Notes: generated from the letters alone by a model not told the origin. Positions 50,131 through 58,500 are shown, numbered from the stretch's first letter. The stretch is 64,000 nucleotides of DNA from an uncultured Faecalibacterium sp. (GCA_937907025.1 CALESJ010000054.1:1-64000); one strand, 5' to 3'. Made by a program: numbers and translations.

Positions 50131-51444
50131 ATGCGAAAAGAGTGGACAAGGCGCCAGCGCAACCAGCTGGCCATGATCGGTGCCGCTCTGGTTGACCCGG
50201 CGGGTGCTGCGGATTCCGTCCGGCGTCTGACTGTGCCCATGTTTGAGGATGGTCCGCTGCGCAAGATCTTCGCCGCAATCCAGAAGCTCATCATGGAGGG
50301 CCGTGGCGTCGACCCAGTGCTGGTGGCCAATCTGGCCGGGAACGAAAACCGCCAGCTGATTGCCTACGCCGCAGAAACACTGCCCAGCGTTTCCCATGTC
50401 CAGGACTATGAAGCGGCCATCTTTGAGGACTACCGGGTGGAGCTGCTCTCCCAGGTGGTGGACAAGGCCAAGACCGACCTGACTTTCGGCGCGGTAGCTG
50501 ATACCGTGTGCGCAGATCTGCGAAAGGCTCTGCGGATGCAGGACGCATATGCAGGGATGCAGCAGGACGGAACGGCCCGGGAGTTTGACGCCGTTCTGGA
50601 TGAAGTGCTGAAGGACCTGCAGACACCGGACACGTCCCTCAAACTGGACTGGCCCCAGCTGGACCGGTACGGCATGCTGGAGCGCGGCAACACGGTGGTC
50701 ATCGGTGGGCGGCCCGGCAACGGCAAGACAGATTTTTCCATCAACCTGGCGGCCCGGCTGTCCCGGCGGTATCGGGTGTACTACCTGACGTTGGAGGAAA
50801 CCAGGAAGAAGCTCATGGCCCGGATTCTCTCGAAGGTGACCAGGATCGACGCTTCACGAATTCGGGACAAGCGTCTGAATCAGCAGGAGATTCTGACCAT
50901 CCAGAGGGCGGCGGATGCCATCCGGCGTCAGCAGAACATGATTTTTGACGATGGCGCCAACCTCACGGTGGAAGGCATCCGGGCCAAGCTGCTGCGGTTC
51001 AAGCCGGCGGTGGCTTTTGTGGACCACATTGGTCTGATTGCCCCCGACGATCCGCGCAAGACCGAGTATGACCGGTTGAGCCAGGCCACCCGGGAACTGA
51101 AGCTGATGGCCAAGCAGATGGGCATTGTAGTCGTGGAGCTGTGCCAGCTTTCCCGTGGTTCTGCCCGGGACGGCGCCAAGTACGCCACCCTGGGAGATCT
51201 GCGCGGGTCCGGCACCATTGAGCAGGACGCGAACGTGGTCATTTTTGTCCAGAACGCAACGGCGGAAGACCGTGAGCTGCACGGAGATGACAGCTTTCGG
51301 CGGGTCGGTCTGATGGTGGCCAAGAACCGTGACGGCTGCACCGGCGTCATTGACATGCGGTGGCAGCCGCAGTATCACGCCTGGGAACCGGATGAACCTA
51401 CACAGGATGAGCTTGCGGCGGATGATCCGTTCCCGGGGAAATGA
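50131..51444 (+). CDS. dnaB: Replicative DNA helicase (DnaB-like)
   Basis: The 437-residue protein has an N-terminal DnaB helical domain (about 8-105) and a RecA-like C-terminal ATPase: GRPGNGKTDFSINLAARLS Walker A near residue 192, VAFVDHIGLI Walker B, LCQLSRG, and DLRGSGTIEQDANVVIF near the end. GAGGAGG precedes the ATG. It unwinds the phage origin together with the upstream initiator. Confidence 0.92.
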   Translation: MRKEWTRRQRNQLAMIGAALVDPAGAADSVRRLTVPMFEDGPLRKIFAAIQKLIMEGRGVDPVLVANLAGNENRQLIAYAAETLPSVSHVQDYEAAIFEDYRVELLSQVVDKAKTDLTFGAVADTVCADLRKALRMQDAYAGMQQDGTAREFDAVLDEVLKDLQTPDTSLKLDWPQLDRYGMLERGNTVVIGGRPGNGKTDFSINLAARLSRRYRVYYLTLEETRKKLMARILSKVTRIDASRIRDKRLNQQEILTIQRAADAIRRQQNMIFDDGANLTVEGIRAKLLRFKPAVAFVDHIGLIAPDDPRKTEYDRLSQATRELKLMAKQMGIVVVELCQLSRGSARDGAKYATLGDLRGSGTIEQDANVVIFVQNATAEDRELHGDDSFRRVGLMVAKNRDGCTGVIDMRWQPQYHAWEPDEPTQDELAADDPFPGK

Positions 51445-51457
51445 CGGGAGGAAGTTT

Positions 51458-51805
51458 ATGATTATGAACAGGCTTACATACTGGCTGGGCGGCCGTGCCA
51501 TGTTTAGGGATTGCAGCGGAGGGCCCGTACAGGAAAGGCTGGCGCACATTGAGGATATTTTGGGTAACTATTATGATTTGCGCATTTTACGCGATTTTGT
51601 AAAAGCCGTTAAAGATGGACGGTGCATAATTCTTCCGGAAGTTAAAGAAGATACCGTAAGTCTTATGTATGATAATCTCAAGGATGTTTTTTCTGAATGG
51701 TCAAACAATGATCCATCTGTTGGAATTCATGGAATGTCAGAAGATGAAAAAAAACTGGCAAGCGCCATACTGAACGGGCTTTCACAGAATCTTCTTAAAA
51801 AATAA
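51458..51805 (+). CDS. Hypothetical phage protein, AT-rich
   Basis: The 115-residue protein (AHIEDILGNYYDLRILRDFV, EDTVSLMYDNLKDVFSEWSN) is more AT-rich than its neighbours, especially its second half, hinting at recent acquisition. GGGAGG precedes the ATG at 51458. No domain is recognised. Confidence 0.6.
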   Translation: MIMNRLTYWLGGRAMFRDCSGGPVQERLAHIEDILGNYYDLRILRDFVKAVKDGRCIILPEVKEDTVSLMYDNLKDVFSEWSNNDPSVGIHGMSEDEKKLASAILNGLSQNLLKK

Positions 51806-51820
51806 ATACAGGAGGCAGAT

Positions 51821-52609
51821 ATGAAAACCATAGCAATCATCAATCTTAAGGGAGGTGTGGGCAAGAGCGTCACGGCCTGCAACCTGGCGGCCGAGCTGGC
51901 CCACGCCCATCTGTCCGTTCTGGTGGTGGATCTGGACAAGCAGGCCAACACCACAAAATTTTTCGAGCGCCTGGACTATGAGGCATCTATTGTGGGGGAT
52001 CTGCTCACCGGCGATGTGGACGACCCGGCGGAAGTCGTGACCCGCACCGGTTTTGTGGGCATTTCTCTCCTGCCCTGCAACATGCGGATGCTGCGGGCAA
52101 ACCAGCGGGTCCTGATTGACAGCACCGTTCCCCAGCAGACACGTCTGCGGGCATCGCTGCAAAAGATGGAGCAGCAGTACAGCGTGGCAATTCTGGATTG
52201 CCCGCCTGATCTGGACATGGGTTCCATCAATGCCCTGTGCGCTGCAGACTGGGTCATTATTCCGGTTGACTGCGATGAGTGGGCAGTGGATGGCCTGGAT
52301 GAGATCGTGGACCAGATGAAAGTGCTGCGCAGATACTACAATCCCGGCATGCAGCTGATGGGCGTGCTGATGACCAAGTACCAGCCCACCAAGTACGCCC
52401 GGCGGGTGTCGGAAGAAGTCAACCTCAAAGAGCTGCCTTTGATGCACAGCGTGATCCGCTACACCGTCCGCGTCAAAGAGGCCAAAACCGAGCACAAGCC
52501 GCTGCGTGAATATGACCGCCGCTGCACTGCTGCCCACGATTACAAGGACCTGGCCAAAGAAGTGCTGCAGCGTCTGGGCGTGTCCGATGTGGACACAAAG
52601 GAGGACTGA
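51821..52609 (+). CDS. parA: ParA-family partition ATPase
   Basis: The 262-residue protein has the deviant Walker A LKGGVGKSVTACNLAAEL, DLDKQANTT, Walker B VAILDCPPDL and the ParA C-terminal helices. There is no N-terminal helix-turn-helix, so it is of the short Soj type. Paired with the next gene, it would partition a low-copy replicon. Partition genes are unexpected in a phage that also has an integrase. Confidence 0.92.
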   Translation: MKTIAIINLKGGVGKSVTACNLAAELAHAHLSVLVVDLDKQANTTKFFERLDYEASIVGDLLTGDVDDPAEVVTRTGFVGISLLPCNMRMLRANQRVLIDSTVPQQTRLRASLQKMEQQYSVAILDCPPDLDMGSINALCAADWVIIPVDCDEWAVDGLDEIVDQMKVLRRYYNPGMQLMGVLMTKYQPTKYARRVSEEVNLKELPLMHSVIRYTVRVKEAKTEHKPLREYDRRCTAAHDYKDLAKEVLQRLGVSDVDTKED

Positions 52610-52612
52610 CCC

Positions 52613-54052
52613 ATGGCAAAAGGATTTTCCATTGATGACATCCTTGGCGAGCAGAGCAAAGCCCAGGCAATGCCGGGCATGGTTATTGTGCAGCTGCCCA
52701 TTGAGGATATCATCCCTAACCCGGACAATGAGATCTACAATATCGGGGACGTGAGCATGCTGGTGGCCGATATTGCGGACAAGGGGCTTCGCCAAGCGCT
52801 GGAAGTCATCCCGGCGGATGGCGGCAAGTACATGCTGATTGCCGGGCATCGCCGGTGGACGGCCTGCCGCCAGCTGTATGACGGCGGGGACAAGCGTTTT
52901 GCCAGGCTCCCGGCGGTTGTCAAACAGAGCGAGGGCAAGGATGAAGACCTGATCAGCCTGATCACCTCCAACGCCACAGCCCGGGAACTGACTGACGGCG
53001 AACGGCTGAAACAGTACCGCGCATTGAAGGGGGCTCTGGAGAGGAAGAAGGCCGCCGGCAAGCTGGAAGGCCGTGTCCGGTCTGAGATGGTCCGTCTGAC
53101 CGGTGACGGTGCGGGAACGCTGGGGCGCCTCAATGCCATCCTGGAGCATTGCATTCCCGAGGTCATCCAGATGGTGGAGCAGGGCGAGATCGGTCTGACC
53201 CGGGCTTATGAGTGCAGCAAGCTGTATAAAGTGCAGCAGCTTGCATTTGCCCAAAAAGGATGGGCCAATATGCCGAAGCTGACTGCAGCAGAACAAAATG
53301 AGGCTCAAAACTGGCTTCTCACGGTTGGATGTAAAGACTTCCTGCAAGGTCTTAATTATTTGGATACAACCGAATGGTCTTATATTCATAATGCTTTGCC
53401 TGGACATATGACCTATGAAATGTTTTGGCAACAGTGGGAAGACCAAGTTGTGGAAATGCCCGGCGGGTGGCAAGCAAAAATTTCCAGGGATGGATATCAA
53501 TTCAGGGTTGAAAAAGTGGATATCGCAGATCCTGCCCAAGTTTTGTCCGAGTACCTTTTTGATTTTTACAGTATGTTCTCAGCTGCCAAAAAACTGTACA
53601 AAGACAAGGAAGCCGAAAAGCAAAGGAAATCCATTGCACAAGAAGCTGTTAATCGGGAAAAGCTGGTTAAAGAAGCCCGTGACCGGCGCAAGGCTATAAC
53701 CTGGGCCATGCTCAATGATATCGACAACTGGGAGTTGGTTGGCACTATCAAGTCCACGTCCGACATCCCGCCGGATACCATGAAGATTGAGATCCGGCGC
53801 CACGTCCTTTGGGGCGGCGGCTGGCTGCTGGCTATGATCGACCCGGTCAGCTTGTGCAGCTATTGGGACCCGAAAAAGAACATCCTGAAATACAGCCGCA
53901 TTTCCTGGCTGTTCATTGGTCCGGATGGCCAGCGTCAGAACATGGCAGACTGGGACCGTCCCGGACCGTATGCTTGGGATTCCACCATCAGCATTGACCG
54001 CTTCCTGATTGGTCTGTTGGAGAAAGTTGAGGCAGGAAATGGCAACGATTGA
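52613..54052 (+). CDS. ParB-like nuclease-fold partition protein
   Basis: The 479-residue protein has a ParB/sulfiredoxin N-domain (VQLPIEDIIPNPDNEIYNIG, LIAGHRRWTACRQLY, then TSNATARELTDGERL) and a middle helix-turn-helix region (about 150-220). A long C-terminal extension of about 230 residues has no known fold. It is longer than chromosomal ParB (about 280). It is 4 bp after parA. The centromere site is not obvious. Confidence 0.85.
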   Translation: MAKGFSIDDILGEQSKAQAMPGMVIVQLPIEDIIPNPDNEIYNIGDVSMLVADIADKGLRQALEVIPADGGKYMLIAGHRRWTACRQLYDGGDKRFARLPAVVKQSEGKDEDLISLITSNATARELTDGERLKQYRALKGALERKKAAGKLEGRVRSEMVRLTGDGAGTLGRLNAILEHCIPEVIQMVEQGEIGLTRAYECSKLYKVQQLAFAQKGWANMPKLTAAEQNEAQNWLLTVGCKDFLQGLNYLDTTEWSYIHNALPGHMTYEMFWQQWEDQVVEMPGGWQAKISRDGYQFRVEKVDIADPAQVLSEYLFDFYSMFSAAKKLYKDKEAEKQRKSIAQEAVNREKLVKEARDRRKAITWAMLNDIDNWELVGTIKSTSDIPPDTMKIEIRRHVLWGGGWLLAMIDPVSLCSYWDPKKNILKYSRISWLFIGPDGQRQNMADWDRPGPYAWDSTISIDRFLIGLLEKVEAGNGND

Positions 54053-54185
54053 TTTGAGGAAAACCGAACCTGAAGATATCCGGCTGATTCGGGAGCTGCA
54101 ATCCTCTGGCTTGCCTGATAGTCTGATTCAGGCCGCATATGAGGAAACTGTAAGGCGGCGGGAAGAAGGTGCAAGCCATGACTGA
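54039..54185 (+). CDS. Very short phage protein
   Basis: A 48-residue frame (TIDLRKTEPEDIRLIRELQS, then LPDSLIQAAYEETVRRREEG) overlaps the ParB-like stop and the next start. GAGG lies 6 nt before the ATG. It is helical and charged; function unknown. Confidence 0.5.
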   Translation: MATIDLRKTEPEDIRLIRELQSSGLPDSLIQAAYEETVRRREEGASHD

Positions 54186-54567
54186 CCTTGTACGCCGCGC
54201 TTTGCTTGGGGACCGGAAATCGCAGGAAGAATGCACGCGGAAAGGTATTGCGTTGCCGTGTCCGAAGTGTGGTAGTGAATGGACTCAAATAAGGCACATG
54301 GGGTTTGGAGAACCTGCCGCTTTTGGAACTGGATACCGTGGGGAATGCACAGATTGCCTTATGATAACCAGTGCGCACAAAACAAAGAAGGAAGCTCTTA
54401 CAGACTGGAACACCAGAGCTGCCCCGCCGATTGGACGGTGCAAGGATTGCGCTTATTATCCCTTGGCCCGGGAAGAAATTGGTGGTTTTATATATTGTCC
54501 TGAGAGTGAGATGCAAATTGGGAATGACAACTCTTTTTGCAGTAGTTTTGAACCAAGGGAGGGATGA
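54178..54567 (+). CDS. Lar-like zinc-finger protein
   Basis: The 129-residue protein has CPKCGSEWTQIR followed by YRGECTDCLMITSAHKTKKE and ALTDWNTRA, the full Lar restriction-alleviation pattern. A second Cys-rich part follows (CKDCAYYPLA, YCPESEMQIGNDNSFCSSF). Lar proteins modulate type I restriction; many phage members are only similar in the zinc part. It may protect incoming phage DNA. Confidence 0.65.
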   Translation: MTDLVRRALLGDRKSQEECTRKGIALPCPKCGSEWTQIRHMGFGEPAAFGTGYRGECTDCLMITSAHKTKKEALTDWNTRAAPPIGRCKDCAYYPLAREEIGGFIYCPESEMQIGNDNSFCSSFEPREG

Positions 54568-54570
54568 CCG

Positions 54571-54978
54571 TTGGAATACTCCGATAAGGTCAAGTGGCTG
54601 AGGCGGTACAGGAACGACCTGGCGCCCATGATCAGTCTGATCTATGAGGCCAAAGAGCTGCGCAGCATTTCGGAAAGCATCTCCATCAACTGGTCCGGTC
54701 TTCCCGGCGGGGGCGATGGTCCCACCAAAGTGGAAAAAGCCCTGGAAGCTATCGAGGGGCTGCTGGACAATATCCAGATGGAGCGCGAAGCAATCGAAAC
54801 CCACCGCACCGAGATTCTCCAGGCGATTGATTCTCTTGCTGACAAACGGGAACGGGATGTGCTGCGGTATTTGTACATCAATGGATTTTCCCGCGATGAG
54901 GTCAGTGCCCGCATGGGGTATGCCGAAAGATATGTGTACCAGCTTCAGCGTAATGCAATCGAGAAACTGGAAATTTGA
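54571..54978 (+). CDS. DUF1492/ArpU-like late transcription regulator
   Basis: The 135-residue protein has a helical N-terminus and a sigma-region-4-like C-terminus (LADKRERDVLRYLYINGFSRDEVSARMGYAERYVYQLQRNAIEKL, about residues 88-132 in pieces). DUF1492 and ArpU proteins sit at the end of early phage operons and are thought to switch on late genes. TTG at 54571 follows GGGAGGG. The next 890 bp hold no clear gene and a candidate late promoter. Confidence 0.8.
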   Translation: MEYSDKVKWLRRYRNDLAPMISLIYEAKELRSISESISINWSGLPGGGDGPTKVEKALEAIEGLLDNIQMEREAIETHRTEILQAIDSLADKRERDVLRYLYINGFSRDEVSARMGYAERYVYQLQRNAIEKLEI

Positions 54979-54989
54979 TCATGTTTTAT

Positions 54990-55017
54990 GTAACCTTACC
55001 TGTGTTACTATTATAAT
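54990..55017 (+). promoter_or_regulatory. Candidate late promoter
   Basis: TATAAT (55012-55017) without a good -35 hexamer. In the place of the -35 there is an inverted repeat GTAAC-9-GTTAC (around 54990-55008). A weak -35 with a nearby symmetric site fits an activator-dependent promoter, possibly for the DUF1492 protein encoded just upstream. Confidence 0.5.
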
Positions 55018-55054
55018 CGAAGATTGCTTGAAAAGGCATATCTCACCTCCTGCG

Positions 55055-55088
55055 CCCCGACAGCCGGCCATGCTGCCGGGGTGTTTTT
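55055..55088 (+). terminator. Terminator-like hairpin after the early operon
   Basis: CCCCG-A-CAGC pairs with GCTG-C-CGGGG around a 7-nt loop and is followed by TGTTTTT. It may end the early transcript or be the first hairpin of the structured RNA that follows. Confidence 0.65.
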
Positions 55089-55683
55089 ATGTAGGTTTTT
55101 GCATGGCACCTCCAGGGACATGGAACCAGCGCAGCAGCCGCAGCCGCGTCGTCCCGTATATGGTTCCCTGCCGGTTGAGATCCCGGCTTTCACATGCCCG
55201 GCGGATCTGCGTGAGGGTCCGCCAGACGCCACCGCATCGCCCCGACTCGCCACGGGGCGGCGAGCATGCGGAACCGCCCGGCAGACGGGACAGGGATCAA
55301 CAACATGTGACCAACAGCCTGTTGTGCTTGACTGCCCGGCGGTTTAATTTTTGTAGAAAGGTGGGTTTCAGATGGTTCCGTTTATCATGCTGCCCACCTT
55401 TTGCGGCATTGTCCCGGCGGTTTCCCCTTCCGCTGGGCCTTGCTGGGAATATCAGAGCATGGCTGTCCGCCGCGAAGAATATCCCACGGGGTACAAGTAG
55501 GTACGCCAATGCAAGGGGTATATATTTCAGATCACAGCGGCGGGGAGCCGACGAAACACCCGCCGCTTTACATGCCGCCGCTGGTGCGCCGTTGCCAGTG
55601 CGGTGTTCGGTTTGATTCCGACGGGCGGCACCAAACAGATCCCGGCAAGCCTCTCAACGATGCGCAACTGCCGGGCCATTTTT
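55055..55683 (+). ncRNA. Large structured noncoding region (ROOL/GOLLD-like candidate)
   Basis: Roughly 630 bp without a convincing gene but with a dense series of GC-rich stem-loops. Stems: 55122-55128/55161-55167; 55200-55205/55218-55223; 55238-55244/55253-55259; 55274-55284/55332-55342 (11 bp, one mismatch); 55357-55365/55393-55401 (9 bp); 55413-55420/55430-55437; 55536-55544/55559-55567 (9 bp perfect); 55641-55647/55669-55675 followed by T5. Large ornate phage RNAs such as ROOL and GOLLD have this size and lie beside tRNAs. A structured cos region is the main alternative. Confidence 0.55.
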
Positions 55684-55687
55684 ATAT

Positions 55688-55822
55688 GCGCGCATAGCTC
55701 AATGTAGAGCGGCAGCCTGGACGGTTGTGTCACATTGACGATACACAGCCAGTGGAATCAGCGTCTAGTCAGCAAAGAGGAATCTGGCTGCGGTGATGGT
55801 TCAAGTCCATCTGTGCGCACCA
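55688..55822 (+). tRNA. tRNA-like element with long extra insertion
   Basis: Acceptor stem GCGCGCA/TGTGCGC is 7 bp (one G-U), D stem GCTC/GAGC 4 bp, T stem GATGG/CCATC 5 bp with loop TTCAAGT, discriminator A and encoded CCA: all perfect. The length is 135 nt instead of 75-95. One fold gives an anticodon arm GCAGC-loop-GTTGT with loop anticodon GGA (Ser) and a 66-nt variable region holding a CAGCCAG/CTGGCTG hairpin. The other pairs GCAGCC with GGCTGC and makes the extra bases an anticodon-loop insert. The D-loop lacks the GG pair, so it may be non-canonical or decayed. Confidence 0.7.
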
Positions 55823-55871
55823 ATACCAAGACACCGCCCGGCGGGCGCGTGTCCAATGTGGACACAAAGAA

Positions 55872-56162
55872 ATGAAAGAGTTTGCCGCATCATTTTACAA
55901 GTCCAAAGCCTGGCAGCGCTGCCGCAGCTCTTACGCCAAAAGCGTGGGCGGGCTGTGCGAGCAATGCCTCAAGGCGGGACTGGTAAAGCCTGGGGACATT
56001 GTCCACCACAAGGTAAAGCTGACACCGGCCAACATCAGCGACCCGGCGGTTTCCTTATCGTGGGACAACCTGGAATTGCTCTGCCGAGATTGCCACGCCA
56101 AAGCCCACGGCACGGCCAAGCGGTACAAGGTTGATGAGATGGGGCGCGTCACCATCAAATGA
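55872..56162 (+). CDS. HNH endonuclease (terminase-associated)
   Basis: The 96-residue protein has CEQCLKAG, VHHKVKL and LELLCRDCHAKAHG, a complete HNH site with structural zinc cysteines. HNH proteins at this position next to the terminase genes stimulate cos cleavage in HK97-type and related phages. No strong ribosome site precedes the ATG; AAAG is 4 nt upstream. Confidence 0.9.
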   Translation: MKEFAASFYKSKAWQRCRSSYAKSVGGLCEQCLKAGLVKPGDIVHHKVKLTPANISDPAVSLSWDNLELLCRDCHAKAHGTAKRYKVDEMGRVTIK

Positions 56163-56266
56163 CCCTCCCCCCTATCGAAAATTCAGGGTGCCCCTTAGAA
56201 GACCGGTGGGTAGAGTTCAAAAAAAAGCTCTTATTGCGCATGTATTTTTTTGGAAAGGAGGCCAAT

Positions 56267-56608
56267 ATGGCAGCAAAAACCAAGACTTATACAGAGTTGA
56301 TGGAAGAAGCCAAGAAATACGGCGTTGAAAATAACGTTCTGTTTGTTCAGGCCGCCGAACAGTATTCCATGCAAATTGCTGTGATTAGAAAGATCAAGCA
56401 AACTCTGCAGAAGGACAGCAACTTTATCACCAGCAAGGAATACGTTAAAGGCCGGGAAAATATCTGTGCTCACCCGCTTATTCGGGAGCTGCCGAAGCAT
56501 GTGGACAGCGCCAACAAGACGCTTGCCACCATGCTGGAGATCATCACCAAACTGGGCAAGCCTCCGGCCCCGGATGGAAAGCTGGCTGAGTTGATGAAAG
56601 ATGATTAA
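56267..56608 (+). CDS. terS: Phage terminase small subunit (P27 family)
   Basis: The 113-residue protein is helical with the P27-type layout (YTELMEEAKKYGVENNVLFVQ, then HPLIRELPKHVDSANKTLATMLEIITKLG). It recognises the packaging site and guides the large subunit. ATG at 56267 follows AAGGAGG, which excludes the longer frame from 56159. It overlaps terL by 8 bp. Confidence 0.85.
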   Translation: MAAKTKTYTELMEEAKKYGVENNVLFVQAAEQYSMQIAVIRKIKQTLQKDSNFITSKEYVKGRENICAHPLIRELPKHVDSANKTLATMLEIITKLGKPPAPDGKLAELMKDD

Positions 56609-58250
56609 CTTCATCTTCGCCTACTATCAGGCAATCCAAGACGGAAGCGTTACCGTCGGCCGCTGGATTCGCCTGATGTACGAATACGTTGTAAAAGGAC
56701 TGCAATCGCAGTCCTTTTTCTTTGACCAGAAAAAGGCAAACAAAGCGATCCGCTTCATCGAAACATTTTGCCACCATTGTGAAGGTCGGGACGACCTTCT
56801 GAAACTGGAGCTATGGCAAAAAGCTTTTGTGTCGGTGGTCTTTGGCGTTGTTGGAGGCGATGGGCTCCGGCAATTCCGGGAAGTTGTTTTGATCATTGCC
56901 CGGAAAAACGGCAAGAGCCTGTTCGCGGCTGCCATCATCGCCTACTGTGTGTACCTGGACGGAGAGTACGGCGCCAAGGTCTACTGTGTGGCTCCCAAAC
57001 TGGATCAGGCAGAAATTGTCTATTCCGCGTTCTGGCAGACAATCCAAAAAGAGCCGGAGCTTGCTGCGCTGATCAAGCGCCGCAAATCCGACTACTACAT
57101 CGAGAGCACCAACAGCAGCGTCAAAAAGATTGCGTTCAATGCAAAAAAATCCGATGGTTTCAACCCGTCGCTGACTGTATGCGATGAGATCGCAAGCTGG
57201 CCCGGGCAGGCAGGCCTCAAGCAATATGAGGTCATGAAGTCGGCCTTGGGCGCCCGCAAGCAGCCGCTGATCCTGTCCATCTCCACTTCCGGATATGAGA
57301 ATGAGGGCATATATGACGAGCTGATCAAGCGCAGCACCCGCTTTTTGCTGGGGGATAGCCGTGAGCATCGCCTAGCGCCGTTCCTGTACATGATTGATGA
57401 CATCGACAAGTGGAACGACATCAACGAGCTGCGGAAATCCAACCCGAACCTGGGTGTGTCTGTGTCGGTTGATTATCTGCTGGAAGAAATTGCAGTTGCG
57501 GAAGGAAGCCTTTCCAAAAAGGCAGAGTTCATGACCAAGTACTGCAATATCAAGCAGAACAGCAGCCAGGCATGGCTTTCCAACCAGGATGTGGAAAAAG
57601 CTTGTGACCAGCCGCTTGATATGGAGCAGTTCCGAAACTGCTATTGTGTGGGCGGCATTGACCTGTCCCGCACCACTGACCTGACGGCCTGCGTGGCTGT
57701 CATCGAAAAGAAAGGGCGGCTGTATGTATTTGCTCATTTCTTCCTGCCGGCCGAACGCCTGGAAGAAGCGACAGCCCGGGATGGTCTTCCCTATTCCATC
57801 TATGTACAGCGCGGCCTTTTGACGTTGTCCGGCGACAACTTTGTGGACTATCACGATTGCTACAACTGGTTCCGCATGCTGATTGAACAGTATCAAATTT
57901 ACCCCCTCAAAGTCGGGTACGACCGGTACACCGCGCAGTATCTTGTCCAGGATATGAGGCAATACGGATTCCACATGGATGACGTTTTTCAGGGATTCAA
58001 TCTGACGCCGGTCATCCGGGAAACTGAGGGCCTCATGCGGGACGGCGCCTTTGACATCGGCGACAACGACCTTTTGAAAGTTCATCTGCTGGACATGGCC
58101 ATGAAGACCGAAGCGGAAAGCGGACGCTGCAAGCCGGTCAAGATGAGCGCCAACGCTCACATCGACGGCGGCGCCGCGCTGCTGGACGCCATGACAGTCC
58201 GACAGAAATACTATACAGAGATTGGAGAGCAGCTGAAAAATGCGTCGTAA
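56601..58250 (+). CDS. terL: Phage terminase large subunit
   Basis: Packaging ATPase and nuclease. The 549-residue protein has a Walker A of the form ARKNGKSLFAAAI (near residue 105), Walker B LTVCDEIASW, a motif III SISTSGYENEGI, and a C-terminal nuclease with GGIDLSRTTDLTA and KVGYDRYTAQYL, the acidic residues for DNA cutting. The ATG overlaps the terS stop. Confidence 0.94.
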   Translation: MINFIFAYYQAIQDGSVTVGRWIRLMYEYVVKGLQSQSFFFDQKKANKAIRFIETFCHHCEGRDDLLKLELWQKAFVSVVFGVVGGDGLRQFREVVLIIARKNGKSLFAAAIIAYCVYLDGEYGAKVYCVAPKLDQAEIVYSAFWQTIQKEPELAALIKRRKSDYYIESTNSSVKKIAFNAKKSDGFNPSLTVCDEIASWPGQAGLKQYEVMKSALGARKQPLILSISTSGYENEGIYDELIKRSTRFLLGDSREHRLAPFLYMIDDIDKWNDINELRKSNPNLGVSVSVDYLLEEIAVAEGSLSKKAEFMTKYCNIKQNSSQAWLSNQDVEKACDQPLDMEQFRNCYCVGGIDLSRTTDLTACVAVIEKKGRLYVFAHFFLPAERLEEATARDGLPYSIYVQRGLLTLSGDNFVDYHDCYNWFRMLIEQYQIYPLKVGYDRYTAQYLVQDMRQYGFHMDDVFQGFNLTPVIRETEGLMRDGAFDIGDNDLLKVHLLDMAMKTEAESGRCKPVKMSANAHIDGGAALLDAMTVRQKYYTEIGEQLKNAS

Positions 58251-58500
58251 AAATGGGTATCAACCGAAGGACAACCCGGTCACTTCTCCTCCCGACTGTG
58301 GAAGCAAAATCTATTTTGCCAAGCAGCCGGTTTTTTATGTCTGTGATATGAAGAAATGCAGGAATTGCGCGGCTGCCATCGGCGGGCCGTGCCACCACAC
58401 CTCTGACATCCGGCATGCCAAGTATCCGGCGCCGCATGAGTTTGAGAGGTTTGGGACCTTTTTGTTTGAGAAGGAGCGGAAAAACAATGGGCCTGTTTGA
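58240..58500 (+). CDS. Small cysteine-rich protein between terL and portal
   Basis: The 86-residue protein has CGSKIYFAKQPVFYVCDMKK, then CRNCAAAIGGPCHHTSDIRH, a probable zinc site. It overlaps terL and the portal gene. Small Cys proteins occur at this spot in related prophages but have no known role. Confidence 0.6.
   Translation: MRRKNGYQPKDNPVTSPPDCGSKIYFAKQPVFYVCDMKKCRNCAAAIGGPCHHTSDIRHAKYPAPHEFERFGTFLFEKERKNNGPV

Noticed and set aside
55024..55347. 107-residue frame at the start of the structured region
   Set aside because: It begins inside the promoter region, crosses a terminator-like hairpin and has no ribosome site.
55401..55697. 98-residue frame in the structured region ending in a Cys-X-Cys and Arg-rich stretch
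   Set aside because: No proper ribosome site, it crosses several stems and the tRNA-like 5' end, and its composition is not phage-like. I cannot fully exclude a shorter gene starting near 55510.
55688..55822. tmRNA as an explanation of the tRNA-like element
   Set aside because: tmRNA lacks a paired D-stem and has a coding tag and pseudoknots over about 350 nt; here a complete D-stem is present and the element is only 135 nt.
55688..55822. Group I intron in a tRNA anticodon loop
   Set aside because: The insert is about 60 nt, far too short for a group I intron core.
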